From: an uncultured Aliiroseovarius sp.
GTDB lineage: Bacteria > Pseudomonadota > Alphaproteobacteria > Rhodobacterales > Rhodobacteraceae
Assembly (NCBI GenBank): GCA_938023895.1
Contig: CALJDH010000121.1
Span: 1-5,130, forward strand
DNA: 5,130 bases
Direction of reading: 5' to 3'
The notes under the pieces were generated by a model. It was not told where the DNA came from. It made no database searches and worked only from the letters and a program-made list of their open reading frames with translations. Position 1 is the stretch's first letter, and every line of letters begins with the position of its first letter. This document shows positions 1 through 5,130 of the stretch, piece by piece. Position numbers and translations under genes: made by a program.

Positions 1-279
1 TGGCGCTTGTGGCATCGCAGACCGACCACCACCGAACATCCTGAGCCGGTGTTTGCCCGGAAGCTCAGCGTTCTGGACACGCATATGATACCAGTGTTCG
101 TCCAACTGGTCAGCAGCACGTCGCGCTCTCGACTCAGCTACAGATGCAGACCGTGTCCTCAGAGAGTACGAGATCTTCTTAGTGTCGTAGTGATTCAACA
201 GGTCTCGAGGGACTCGCCGCTCGAAGTAGTAGATTCCATTCTTGGTGAATGAATAGGGGACTAAAATGTCATACGCCAT
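1..279 (-). CDS. Tyrosine-type site-specific integrase, N-terminal part (cut by window edge)
   Basis: The minus strand is open for 93 codons from an ATG at 277-279 to the left edge, with an in-frame TAG just upstream (283-285), so this ATG is the first possible start. The product has the pattern typical of the N-terminal domain of many proteobacterial phage or island integrases (often listed as DUF6538): YYFERRVPRDL at residues 17-27, then ISYSLRTRSASVAESRAR at 36-53 and LDEHW at 59-63. The core-binding and catalytic (R-H-R-Y) domains would lie beyond the window, so activity cannot be judged. The gene starts 62 bp from the 3' end of tRNA-Leu on the same strand, fitting integration at that tRNA. 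All 12 Arg codons are CGG, CGA, CGT, AGG or AGA and none is CGC, unlike the housekeeping genes to the right; this suggests acquired DNA. No strong ribosome binding site is seen; TAGGA lies very close to the start. The family call is by recognition. Confidence 0.8.
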   Translation of the reverse strand, partial: MAYDILVPYSFTKNGIYYFERRVPRDLLNHYDTKKISYSLRTRSASVAESRARRAADQLDEHWYHMRVQNAELPGKHRLRMFGGGRSAMPQAP

Positions 280-295
280 GTCCTACGCCAGCTCT

Positions 296-312
296 AGTTT
301 CCACAAGAAACT
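296..312. repeat. Short inverted repeat between tRNA-Leu and integrase
   Basis: AGTTTC (296-301) and GAAACT (307-312) are perfect 6-bp inverted arms around a 5-nt spacer. A perfect 10-bp palindrome, CAACATGTTG (322-331), lies a few bases away. Both sit in the 62-bp gap between the tRNA 3' end and the integrase start, where integrase or excisionase arm sites, or an operator for the integrase gene, would be expected. There is no run of T after the hairpin in the direction of tRNA transcription, so it is not a standard terminator. Function is unknown. Confidence 0.45.
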
Positions 313-341
313 GAGGGATATCAACATGTTGGCGAGATGAA

Positions 342-365
342 TGGTGCCCAGAAGAGGACTCGAAC
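342..365 (-). other. Candidate attachment-site core at the tRNA-Leu 3' end
   Basis: Inferred only. Integrases encoded next to a tRNA 3' end usually recombine within the T-arm and acceptor stem, and the element brings a copy of that sequence that restores the tRNA. The segment covers the 3' acceptor strand, CCA and T-arm. The matching direct repeat at the far end of the element would be to the left of this window, so the true core and its length cannot be seen. Confidence 0.35.
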
Positions 366-428
366 CTCCACGTCCATACGGACACTAGCACCTGAAGCTA
401 GCGCGTCTACCAATTCCGCCATCTGGGC
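342..428 (-). tRNA. tRNA-Leu, anticodon CAG
   Basis: The minus strand folds as a class II (long variable arm) tRNA of 87 nt including an encoded CCA. The acceptor stem pairs GCCCAGA (422-428) with TCTGGGC (346-352), followed by discriminator A (345) and CCA (342-344). The anticodon stem CTAGC/GCTAG encloses the loop TTCAGGT, giving anticodon CAG (392-394), which reads CUG. The variable arm forms GTCC-GTAT-GGAC. The T-stem GGAGG/CCTCT, with one G-T pair, closes the loop TTCGAGT. The long variable arm and the A73 discriminator are the marks of leucine identity. The gene appears to stand alone with its own promoter, and its 3' end faces the integrase gene, making it the probable integration target. 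Confidence 0.97.
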
Positions 429-445
429 ACGGGTTGGTGAGGGGG

Positions 446-474
446 GATTTAGTGTGACCGGTGGGGAGTGTCAA
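446..474 (-). promoter_or_regulatory. Probable sigma-70 type promoter of tRNA-Leu
   Basis: On the minus strand a perfect -35 box TTGACA (469-474) is followed by a 17-bp spacer and a weak -10 box TAAATC (446-451). The -10 box ends 17 bp before the mature tRNA 5' end, a sensible distance for a short leader. A consensus -35 with a poor -10 is common in alphaproteobacterial stable-RNA promoters. Confidence 0.65.
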
Positions 475-511
475 CAGCATTTCGTCGCTTTTCTGAGATT
501 CCGTTTGCGCC

Positions 512-540
512 TTGCTCAAACGCGCTTTGAAAGCTATTCA
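512..540 (+). promoter_or_regulatory. Weak candidate promoter for the NDUFA9-like gene
   Basis: TTGCTC (512-517), a 17-bp spacer and TATTCA (535-540) form a poor but correctly spaced -35/-10 pair, 28 bp upstream of the start codon. The gene must be transcribed from this region because the tRNA to its left points the other way. The match is weak, so this is only a candidate. Confidence 0.3.
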
Positions 541-555
541 AAAGCCAAGTAATTC

Positions 556-563
556 AAGGAGAG
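556..563 (+). promoter_or_regulatory. Ribosome binding site that fixes the start at 569
   Basis: AAGGAGAG lies 5 nt before the ATG at 569-571. It favours this start over the in-frame ATG at 512, which would add 19 residues that lack family character and would leave this site inside the gene. Confidence 0.8.
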
Positions 564-568
564 CTTCC

Positions 569-1555
569 ATGTCCAAGCTGGTTACGATTTATGGCGGTTC
601 GGGTTTTGTCGGGCGCTATATCGCCCGCCGCATGGCCAAGCAGGGGTGGCGCGTCCGCGTTGCCGTGCGCCGTCCGAACGAAGCGCTGTTCGTAAAACCC
701 TATGGTGCCGTCGGTCAGGTCGAACCGATCCTGTGCAACATCCGCGATGACAACTCGGTCCGTGCTGCAATGCACGGTGCGGATGCAGTTGTGAACTGCG
801 TGGGGGTTCTGAACTCGATCGGAAAGAACAGCTTCGACGCGGTACACCATGATGGCGCAGGCCGCGTGGCACGCATCGCAACCGAAGAAGGCGTGGGCCA
901 GTTGGTTCAACTGTCGGCCATCGGTGCGAACGCCGAAAGCGACAGCGAATACGCCCGCACCAAGGCACAAGGCGAAGTAGACGTACAGGCCGCCTTCCCC
1001 GGCGCCGTGATCCTGCGCCCCTCGGTCATCTTCGGAACCGACGACCAGTTCTTCAACCGTTTCGCCAACATGACCCGCTTCGGCCCGGTCCTGCCAATCA
1101 CTGGCGGCAACACCAAGTTCCAACCGGTTCACGTGGATGACGTCGCCAAAGCCGCCGAGATGGCCATTCTCGGTCAGGTCGGCGCTGGCATTTACGAACT
1201 GGGTGGCCCGGACGTCGAAACGCTGCGCGAGTCGATTGACCGAATGCTGGAAGTCACTCAGCGCCGCCGTCTGGTGCTGAACTTGCCCTTCGGTATTGCG
1301 CGCATTCAGGCCGGCATCTTTGACATGATCCAGTGGATCTCGGGCGGGCTGATTGCATCACCGCTGACCCGCGATCAGGTCACCAACCTTGGTTATGACA
1401 ACGTGGTTGCCAAGGACGCCAAGGGCTTTGACGATCTGGGCATCACCCCGCGCGCCATGGCCGCGATCCTTCCGGATTATCTGTGGCGCTTCCGCGCTGG
1501 TGGTCAGTATGCCGCGATCCAGAACTCGGCCAAGAACCTGCGCACCGACGGCTAA
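569..1555 (+). CDS. NDUFA9-family NAD(P)-binding protein (atypical SDR, complex I-associated type)
   Basis: The 328-residue product belongs to the atypical short-chain dehydrogenase/epimerase group that includes mitochondrial complex I subunit NDUFA9. It begins with a Rossmann nucleotide-binding motif G9-G-S-G12-F-V-G15 after a short beta strand (LVTIY). CNIRDDNSVRAAMHGADAVVNCVG at 56-79 gives the usual second and fourth strands; here only the DAVVNCVG part is diagnostic. The pair LSAIGA (115-120) and Y128-ARTK132 matches the SDR Ser and YxxxK positions. RPSVIFG (150-156) and QPVHVDDVA (185-193) are typical of the NDUFA9 and NmrA-like groups. Length fits the bacterial members. No signal peptide or clear membrane segment is seen, so it is probably cytoplasmic or peripheral on the membrane. 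In mitochondria NDUFA9 binds NADPH and stabilises complex I; whether this bacterial protein binds complex I cannot be told here, since no nuo genes are near. It is convergent with uppP and shares its terminator. An NAD-dependent epimerase is the alternative name. Confidence 0.85.
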   Translation: MSKLVTIYGGSGFVGRYIARRMAKQGWRVRVAVRRPNEALFVKPYGAVGQVEPILCNIRDDNSVRAAMHGADAVVNCVGVLNSIGKNSFDAVHHDGAGRVARIATEEGVGQLVQLSAIGANAESDSEYARTKAQGEVDVQAAFPGAVILRPSVIFGTDDQFFNRFANMTRFGPVLPITGGNTKFQPVHVDDVAKAAEMAILGQVGAGIYELGGPDVETLRESIDRMLEVTQRRRLVLNLPFGIARIQAGIFDMIQWISGGLIASPLTRDQVTNLGYDNVVAKDAKGFDDLGITPRAMAAILPDYLWRFRAGGQYAAIQNSAKNLRTDG

Positions 1556-1575
1556 ACCGACGGATCATCAGATAC

Positions 1576-1604
1576 AAAAGGGCGCGGTCTTCCGCGCCTT
1601 TTTT
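1576..1604. terminator. Bidirectional intrinsic terminator
   Basis: GGCGCGG (1581-1587), loop TCTT and CCGCGCC (1592-1598) make a GC-rich 7-bp stem followed by six T (1599-1604). On the other strand the A run at 1576-1579 gives a T run, so the same hairpin can end transcription from both sides. It sits between the convergent NDUFA9-like gene (stop at 1555) and uppP (stop at 1608). Confidence 0.9.
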
Positions 1605-1607
1605 CGT

Positions 1608-2411
1608 TTACAGGTAAGCGATGCCCAGCAACACCATGCCCAGCGCGATGCGGTAGATCACATAAGGTGTGAAGCTGACCGATCGCAACAGCCGCATCAT
1701 CAGGCTCAGCGCCAGCAGGGCCGCGACAAAAGAAAACACCGCGGCGATGGCGCCATCGCGGGCCACTTGCGCGTCGGCTGTGGCCGCAACCTCGGCCCCC
1801 AGCAACACGCCCGAGGCGATGATCGTCGGGATCGACATTAGCATCGCCAGCTTCGCCCCATCAGACCGCTCATACCCCAACGCCCGCGCGCCCGAGATCG
1901 TGGCCCCGGACCGTGACGTGCCGGGTATCAGCGCAAGCGCCTGCCACAAGCCCATGATCACCGCGTCCCGCAGGCTCCAATCTTCCGCGTTTTTCTGAAC
2001 GCTGCCCTTCTGATCGACCCAATACAGCACCAGACCAAACAGGATCATCGTCCAGGCGATGACTTTGATCGACCGCATTTGGTCGCTAAGACCCGTCATC
2101 TTGAAGATCAACCCAAGGATCACAGCCGGAATCGTCGCGACCAACAACAGGAACGCCAATTTCGCACCCGGCGTGTCGATTCGACCCATCAGCATCCGCG
2201 GAATACCGGCCAGCCCGATCTGCACATCGCGCCAGAAGTACAGCATCACTGCGCCCAACGTGCCGATATGCACCGCTACATCTATCGCCAGACCCTGATC
2301 CGGCAACCCGGTCAGATGGGGCACCAGAACCAAGTGGCCCGAGGATGAAACCGGCAAAAACTCGGTGATTCCCTGTATGATGGCGACCAGAAGAATATGG
2401 GCAAGCGACAT
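1608..2411 (-). CDS. uppP: Undecaprenyl-diphosphatase UppP (BacA family)
   Basis: This 267-residue integral membrane enzyme removes one phosphate from undecaprenyl diphosphate, renewing the lipid carrier used in peptidoglycan and other envelope polymer synthesis; overproduction of such enzymes can give bacitracin resistance. Both family signatures are present: Q13-GITE17-FLPVSSSGH26-L near the N-terminus, holding the (E/Q)xxxE acidic residues and histidine, and PGTSR167-SGAT at 163-171, with the conserved arginine. The rest is mostly hydrophobic helices (for example around 86-103, 115-131, 189-207, 221-240 and 250-266), as expected for the family, and the length is normal. The start is supported by AAGGAA on the minus strand (2418-2423), 6 nt from the ATG. 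It is transcribed alone, divergently from gltD. A TATAAA sequence on the minus strand at 2475-2480 could be a -10 box, but no matching -35 is seen. Confidence 0.96.
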   Translation of the reverse strand: MSLAHILLVAIIQGITEFLPVSSSGHLVLVPHLTGLPDQGLAIDVAVHIGTLGAVMLYFWRDVQIGLAGIPRMLMGRIDTPGAKLAFLLLVATIPAVILGLIFKMTGLSDQMRSIKVIAWTMILFGLVLYWVDQKGSVQKNAEDWSLRDAVIMGLWQALALIPGTSRSGATISGARALGYERSDGAKLAMLMSIPTIIASGVLLGAEVAATADAQVARDGAIAAVFSFVAALLALSLMMRLLRSVSFTPYVIYRIALGMVLLGIAYL

Positions 2412-2478
2412 GCGCGGTTCCTTGGAAATAAGCTCATCGGCAAGCTAAAGCAGCGGTCTGGAAAGGGAAGAGGCTTTA

Positions 2479-2557
2479 TAGGTATACTATACTGACCTAT
2501 TTTTTGGCGATGCGGCGTAATATTCCCTCATTCCGGCCTAATTTTTTGCATTTAGGT
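2479..2557. promoter_or_regulatory. AT-rich divergent control region with palindrome and repeated TAGGT/CCTA motifs
   Basis: The 242-bp region between uppP and gltD must hold both promoters. Its central part is markedly AT-rich. It contains an 11-bp perfect palindrome, GTATA-C-TATAC (2482-2492), framed by TAGGT (2479-2483) and ACCTA (2495-2499). A second inverted pair, CCTAA (2537-2541) and TTAGG (2552-2556), follows. Two similar stretches, GACCTA plus six T (2494-2505) and GGCCTAA plus six T (2535-2547), form an imperfect direct repeat. This pattern suggests binding sites for a regulator of gltD-gltB, uppP or both. A TTGACT at 2566-2571 could be a gltD -35 box, but no good -10 is found at normal spacing, so no promoter is assigned. 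The regulator is not identifiable. Confidence 0.35.
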
Positions 2558-2653
2558 AAGTATTATTGACTTTTCATTTCTGACGAGTCCCCTTACAAGC
2601 CAAACTCCAAGCCAAGAGTCTGCCCGCAAAGGGCCAGCCGAGGGAGAGCCAGG

Positions 2654-4087
2654 ATGGCAAAGCAGCCTATGTTGAAATTCGTGTCGGTCGATCGGGACAT
2701 GCCCGAAAAGCGCACCGCCGAAACCCGTAAAGAAGACTTCAACGAGATCTACGCCGAGTTCGCCGCGCAGAAGGCTGCCGAACAGGCCAGCCGTTGTAGC
2801 CAGTGCGGCGTACCTTATTGTCAGTCGCACTGCCCGCTGCACAACAACATCCCCGATTGGCTGCGCATGACCGCAACTGGCCGCCTGAAGGAAGCCTATG
2901 CCCTCAGCCAGGCCACCAACACCTTCCCCGAGATCTGCGGTCGCATCTGCCCGCAGGACCGTTTGTGTGAAGGCAACTGCGTGATCGAACAGTCGGGCCA
3001 CGGCACCGTCACCATCGGCGCGGTCGAGAAATACATCACCGACACCGCCTGGGAAAACGGCTGGGTCGAAGACATTACTCCGGTTGCAGATCGGTCCGAA
3101 AAAGTGGCCATCATCGGCGCAGGCCCCGGTGGTCTGGCCGCCGCTGACGTGCTGGTACGTGCGGGCGTCAAAGTCACCATCTATGACCGCAATGACCGCG
3201 CGGGCGGGCTGCTGACCTACGGTATCCCCGGCTTCAAGCTGGAAAAAGACGTGGTCATGCGCCGCGTGAAGCTGCTGGAAGACGCAGGCGTCACCTTCGT
3301 TCTGAACTGCAATGTCGGCGAAGACATCACCTTCCAAGACATCCGCGCTCAGAATGACGCGGTTCTGCTGGCCACCGGCGTTTACAAAGGCCGTGACCTG
3401 TCGGGTCCGGGCGCAGGGGCCAACGGCATCGTAGCGGCTCTGGACTATCTGACCTGCTCGAACAAGCTGAGCTTTGGCGACAGCGTGCCCGAGTTTGAAA
3501 GCGGCGAGCTGAATGCCGAAGGCAAGAACGTCGTCGTTATCGGCGGCGGTGACACCGCGATGGACTGTGTGCGCACGGCTATCCGTCAGGGCGCAAAGTC
3601 GGTGAAATGCCTGTATCGCCGCGACCGCGCCAATATGCCGGGCTCGCAGCGCGAAACGCAGAACGCCGAAGAGGAAGGCGTGGAATTCGTCTGGCTTTCA
3701 GCCCCCAAGGGCTTCACTGGCGATCCCGTGAACGGCGTGATCGTGCAGAAGATGCGCCTTGGTGCACCGGATGCCTCAGGCCGTCGCAGCCCGGAAGTGA
3801 TCGAGGGTTCGGACTATACCGAAGACGCCGATCTGGTCATCAAGGCGCTGGGCTTTGAACCCGAAGATCTGCCGACCCTCTGGGGCGAACAGGATCTGCC
3901 CGTGACCCGCTGGGGCACTGTGAAAGCCGCCTTTGGTACCCACAAGACCGACCTGGACGGTGTGTGGGCCGTAGGTGACATCGTGCGCGGTGCATCGCTG
4001 GTGGTCTGGGCCATCCGTGACGGTCGTGAAGCAGGCGCCAACATTCTGGACAGCCTGAACGCAACTGCCGCCGTCGCGGCCGAGTAA
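2654..4087 (+). CDS. gltD: Glutamate synthase (NADPH), small (beta) subunit
   Basis: GltD takes electrons from NADPH to FAD and passes them through iron-sulfur clusters to GltB, which makes two glutamates from glutamine and 2-oxoglutarate. The 477-residue length is normal. The N-terminal domain has two cysteine groups, C48-SQC51-GVPYC56-QSHC60 followed by PLHNNIPDW, and C95-GRIC99-PQDRLC105-EGNC109, which hold the iron-sulfur clusters. The FAD-binding Rossmann motif GAGPGG is at 155-160, followed by the acidic strand end YDRN. The NADPH-binding motif GGGDTAMDC is at 297-305. The C-terminal FAD contact segment VWAVGD is at 437-442, with AIRDGREAG at 453-461. AGGGAGAG (2641-2648) sits at proper distance before the ATG. 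The order gltD then gltB is the reverse of Escherichia coli gltBD. Arg codons are mostly CGC and CGT, consistent with high expression. No terminator follows it, so transcription probably continues into the next two genes. Confidence 0.97.
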   Translation: MAKQPMLKFVSVDRDMPEKRTAETRKEDFNEIYAEFAAQKAAEQASRCSQCGVPYCQSHCPLHNNIPDWLRMTATGRLKEAYALSQATNTFPEICGRICPQDRLCEGNCVIEQSGHGTVTIGAVEKYITDTAWENGWVEDITPVADRSEKVAIIGAGPGGLAAADVLVRAGVKVTIYDRNDRAGGLLTYGIPGFKLEKDVVMRRVKLLEDAGVTFVLNCNVGEDITFQDIRAQNDAVLLATGVYKGRDLSGPGAGANGIVAALDYLTCSNKLSFGDSVPEFESGELNAEGKNVVVIGGGDTAMDCVRTAIRQGAKSVKCLYRRDRANMPGSQRETQNAEEEGVEFVWLSAPKGFTGDPVNGVIVQKMRLGAPDASGRRSPEVIEGSDYTEDADLVIKALGFEPEDLPTLWGEQDLPVTRWGTVKAAFGTHKTDLDGVWAVGDIVRGASLVVWAIRDGREAGANILDSLNATAAVAAE

Positions 4088-4113
4088 AGGGCCACGTCAC
4101 CAGCGTTTTGACC

Positions 4114-4941
4114 ATGTTCAACTTCCGAGCTCTAAATAAGTGGCCCGCGCGGCGAAAGGATGACAACAACGTCATCTACCGATCTGATCGGGTGCTTATT
4201 CGTTTGCTCAAAGGCCAGAACAAAAACGTGGTTTTGTGCTTCAACAGCCTGTCGCGTCGGCGCTCTGGGCCACCGCCGTACGAGTTCCGAAAGCTCGCCA
4301 GCGAAGAACGTCAGCACAGCGTGCTCTACATCACGGATCTGACCTATTCGTATTACTCGCAGTCAGGCGTTCGCGACGAGATTATCCGCGAGGTATCGCG
4401 GTTTCTCGAGACATCCGGGCTTGATTGCAGCTGCGCCTTGGGGAACTCAAGCGGGGGTTACGGCGCGATGTCATTCGCCGATGCATTTGACCTGTCAAAT
4501 GTGCTGGCAATCGTGCCTGCATTGTCGGTTGCCCCCGAGATGGTCGCCGCGCCAGAATGGGATGACTTTCGTGATGCCCTGGGCCCCGGGATCCACCCGT
4601 CGGCTCTAAGCGCGATTGCAGATACGAAGGCCCGCTTCTGCCTGATCTTTGGTGACCAGGATGCAAACGATAACAGGCAGTTCGCACTGCTTCAGGGTGT
4701 AGCGCCTGCCACGTCCCTGCATACGCTTGTCGTGGCGGGTCAGGACCACGCCGTTGCCCGGCACCTAAAACTTAACAATCAGCTCGGCCCCGTCATTTCG
4801 GCCGCGCTGTTCGGCAGCGACGCTGATGTCGCCGCCGGTCTCAAATCAATACCGGAATCTGTGTACCGCTTCGCCGATGCGAGTGATCCAGCTAACGCCA
4901 CATTTTCCTTCAACGAGGGTGAAACATATGTCGAAGTATGA
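4114..4941 (+). CDS. Unrecognised protein with alpha/beta-hydrolase features, between gltD and gltB
   Basis: I cannot name a family for this 275-residue protein. A hydrophobic strand VVLCFN (39-44) leads the fold. The segment ALG-N-S112-S-GGYGAM (108-119) looks like a nucleophile elbow (GxSxG) with Ser112 as nucleophile. A strand ending in acidic residues, LIFGDQDAND (177-186), and then GQDH212 (209-212) supply candidate acid and histidine in the canonical Ser-Asp-His order. Residues from about 235 to the end form an acidic tail outside the core fold. No signal peptide or membrane segment is evident, so it is probably cytoplasmic. The ATG at 4114 is preferred to the in-frame TTG at 4108; neither has a convincing ribosome binding site, so translation may be coupled to gltD, whose stop ends 26 bp upstream. 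The 3' end overlaps gltB by 14 bp. Arg codons include many CGA and CGG, unlike gltD, which suggests low expression or later insertion. Substrate is unknown, and loss of enzyme activity is possible. Confidence 0.75.
   Translation: MFNFRALNKWPARRKDDNNVIYRSDRVLIRLLKGQNKNVVLCFNSLSRRRSGPPPYEFRKLASEERQHSVLYITDLTYSYYSQSGVRDEIIREVSRFLETSGLDCSCALGNSSGGYGAMSFADAFDLSNVLAIVPALSVAPEMVAAPEWDDFRDALGPGIHPSALSAIADTKARFCLIFGDQDANDNRQFALLQGVAPATSLHTLVVAGQDHAVARHLKLNNQLGPVISAALFGSDADVAAGLKSIPESVYRFADASDPANATFSFNEGETYVEV
4915..4919 (+). promoter_or_regulatory. Ribosome binding site of gltB inside the upstream gene
   Basis: GAGGG lies 8 nt before the gltB ATG and entirely within the coding sequence of the hydrolase-like gene. 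It supports the start at 4928 and the 14-bp overlap of the two genes. Confidence 0.7.
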
Positions 4942-5130
4942 TGCCGATTGGGTGCGCCGCGAGGAAGCCAAGCGCGCCTTTATGAACGAACACAGCCTCT
5001 ATCGCGAAGAAGAAGAGCATAGCTCGTGCGGTGTGGGTCTTGTGGTTGCTGTCGACGGTAAACCGTCGCGCAAAGTGGTCGAGGCCGGTATCGACGCGCT
5101 GAAGGCCATCTGGCACCGCGGCGCTGTGGA
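4928..5130 (+). CDS. gltB: Glutamate synthase (NADPH), large (alpha) subunit, N-terminal part (cut by window edge)
   Basis: The reading frame is open to the right edge (67 codons) and encodes the start of GltB, normally about 1,500 residues. SSC34-GVGLVVAVDGKPSR (32-48) is the start of the class II (Ntn-type) glutamine amidotransferase domain: Cys34 is the expected nucleophile that becomes the N-terminus after a propeptide of about 33 residues is removed. ALKAIWHRGAVD, running to the edge, is the typical next block. This domain releases ammonia from glutamine and channels it to the synthase site, where 2-oxoglutarate becomes glutamate using electrons from GltD. The start has a good ribosome binding site and overlaps the upstream gene, so it is very likely co-transcribed with gltD. 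The synthase, FMN and iron-sulfur parts lie beyond the window. Confidence 0.95.
   Translation, partial: MSKYDADWVRREEAKRAFMNEHSLYREEEEHSSCGVGLVVAVDGKPSRKVVEAGIDALKAIWHRGAV

Noticed and set aside
7..252. Plus-strand open frame of 81 codons at the left edge
   Set aside because: It is opposite the integrase N-terminal domain, whose motifs on the minus strand are convincing.
337..552. Plus-strand open frame of 71 codons
   Set aside because: It runs through the tRNA-Leu gene on the opposite strand and the tRNA promoter.
512..568. Upstream in-frame ATG at 512 as the start of the NDUFA9-like gene
   Set aside because: The ATG at 569 has AAGGAGAG in the right place and begins the family's usual N-terminus just before the Rossmann motif.
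554..1132. Minus-strand open frame (192 codons) opposite the NDUFA9-like gene
   Set aside because: Antisense shadow of a gene with clear Rossmann and SDR motifs; no family resemblance of its own.
1389..1841. Plus-strand open frame running across the end of the NDUFA9-like gene, the terminator and uppP
   Set aside because: It reads through a strong terminator and overlaps two well-supported genes; the composition is low-complexity and unlike a real protein.
2552..3337. Long minus-strand open frame (261 codons) over the gltD promoter and N-terminal half
   Set aside because: It lies antisense to the strongly conserved gltD cysteine and FAD motifs, has no recognisable domain, and its openness is explained by codon bias of gltD.
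4108..4113. TTG at 4108 as the start of the hydrolase-like gene
   Set aside because: The ATG two codons later is a better start codon and no ribosome binding site favours the TTG.
4910..5116. Minus-strand open frame opposite the gltB start
   Set aside because: Antisense to the conserved GltB amidotransferase N-terminus.

Overview
This window looks like chromosomal DNA of an alphaproteobacterium, most likely a marine Rhodobacterales (Roseobacter-type) strain. The reasons are the gene content (an NDUFA9-like atypical SDR protein, a gltD-before-gltB glutamate synthase locus and UppP), the moderately high GC and the protein sequences themselves. The assignment rests on recognition by eye, not on a search.

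Layout, left to right. (1) 1-279, minus strand: the N-terminal 93 codons of a tyrosine-recombinase integrase that runs off the left edge. (2) 342-428, minus strand: a complete tRNA-Leu(CAG) with encoded CCA and a good promoter upstream. The integrase starts 62 bp beyond the tRNA 3' end on the same strand, the usual arrangement of an integrative element inserted at a tRNA 3' end. The window therefore probably holds the edge of a genomic island or prophage whose body lies to the left. (3) 569-1555, plus strand: an NDUFA9-family NAD(P)-binding protein. (4) 1576-1604: a bidirectional terminator shared with the convergent gene. (5) 1608-2411, minus strand: undecaprenyl-diphosphatase UppP. (6) 2412-2653: a divergent, AT-rich intergenic region with a palindrome and repeated TAGGT/CCTA motifs. 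(7) 2654-4087, plus strand: gltD, the small subunit of glutamate synthase. (8) 4114-4941, plus strand: an unrecognised protein with alpha/beta-hydrolase features. (9) 4928 to the right edge, plus strand: the 5' end of gltB, the large subunit of glutamate synthase.

Genes 7-9 look like one operon: a 26-bp gap separates gltD from the hydrolase-like gene, which overlaps gltB by 14 bp. GltB and GltD together make glutamate from glutamine and 2-oxoglutarate with NADPH; the gene between them has no known part in that reaction. UppP recycles the lipid carrier for cell-wall synthesis. The two points that most deserve a second look are the island junction at the tRNA, whose integrase gene is cut by the window edge, and the hydrolase-like gene wedged inside the glutamate synthase operon.
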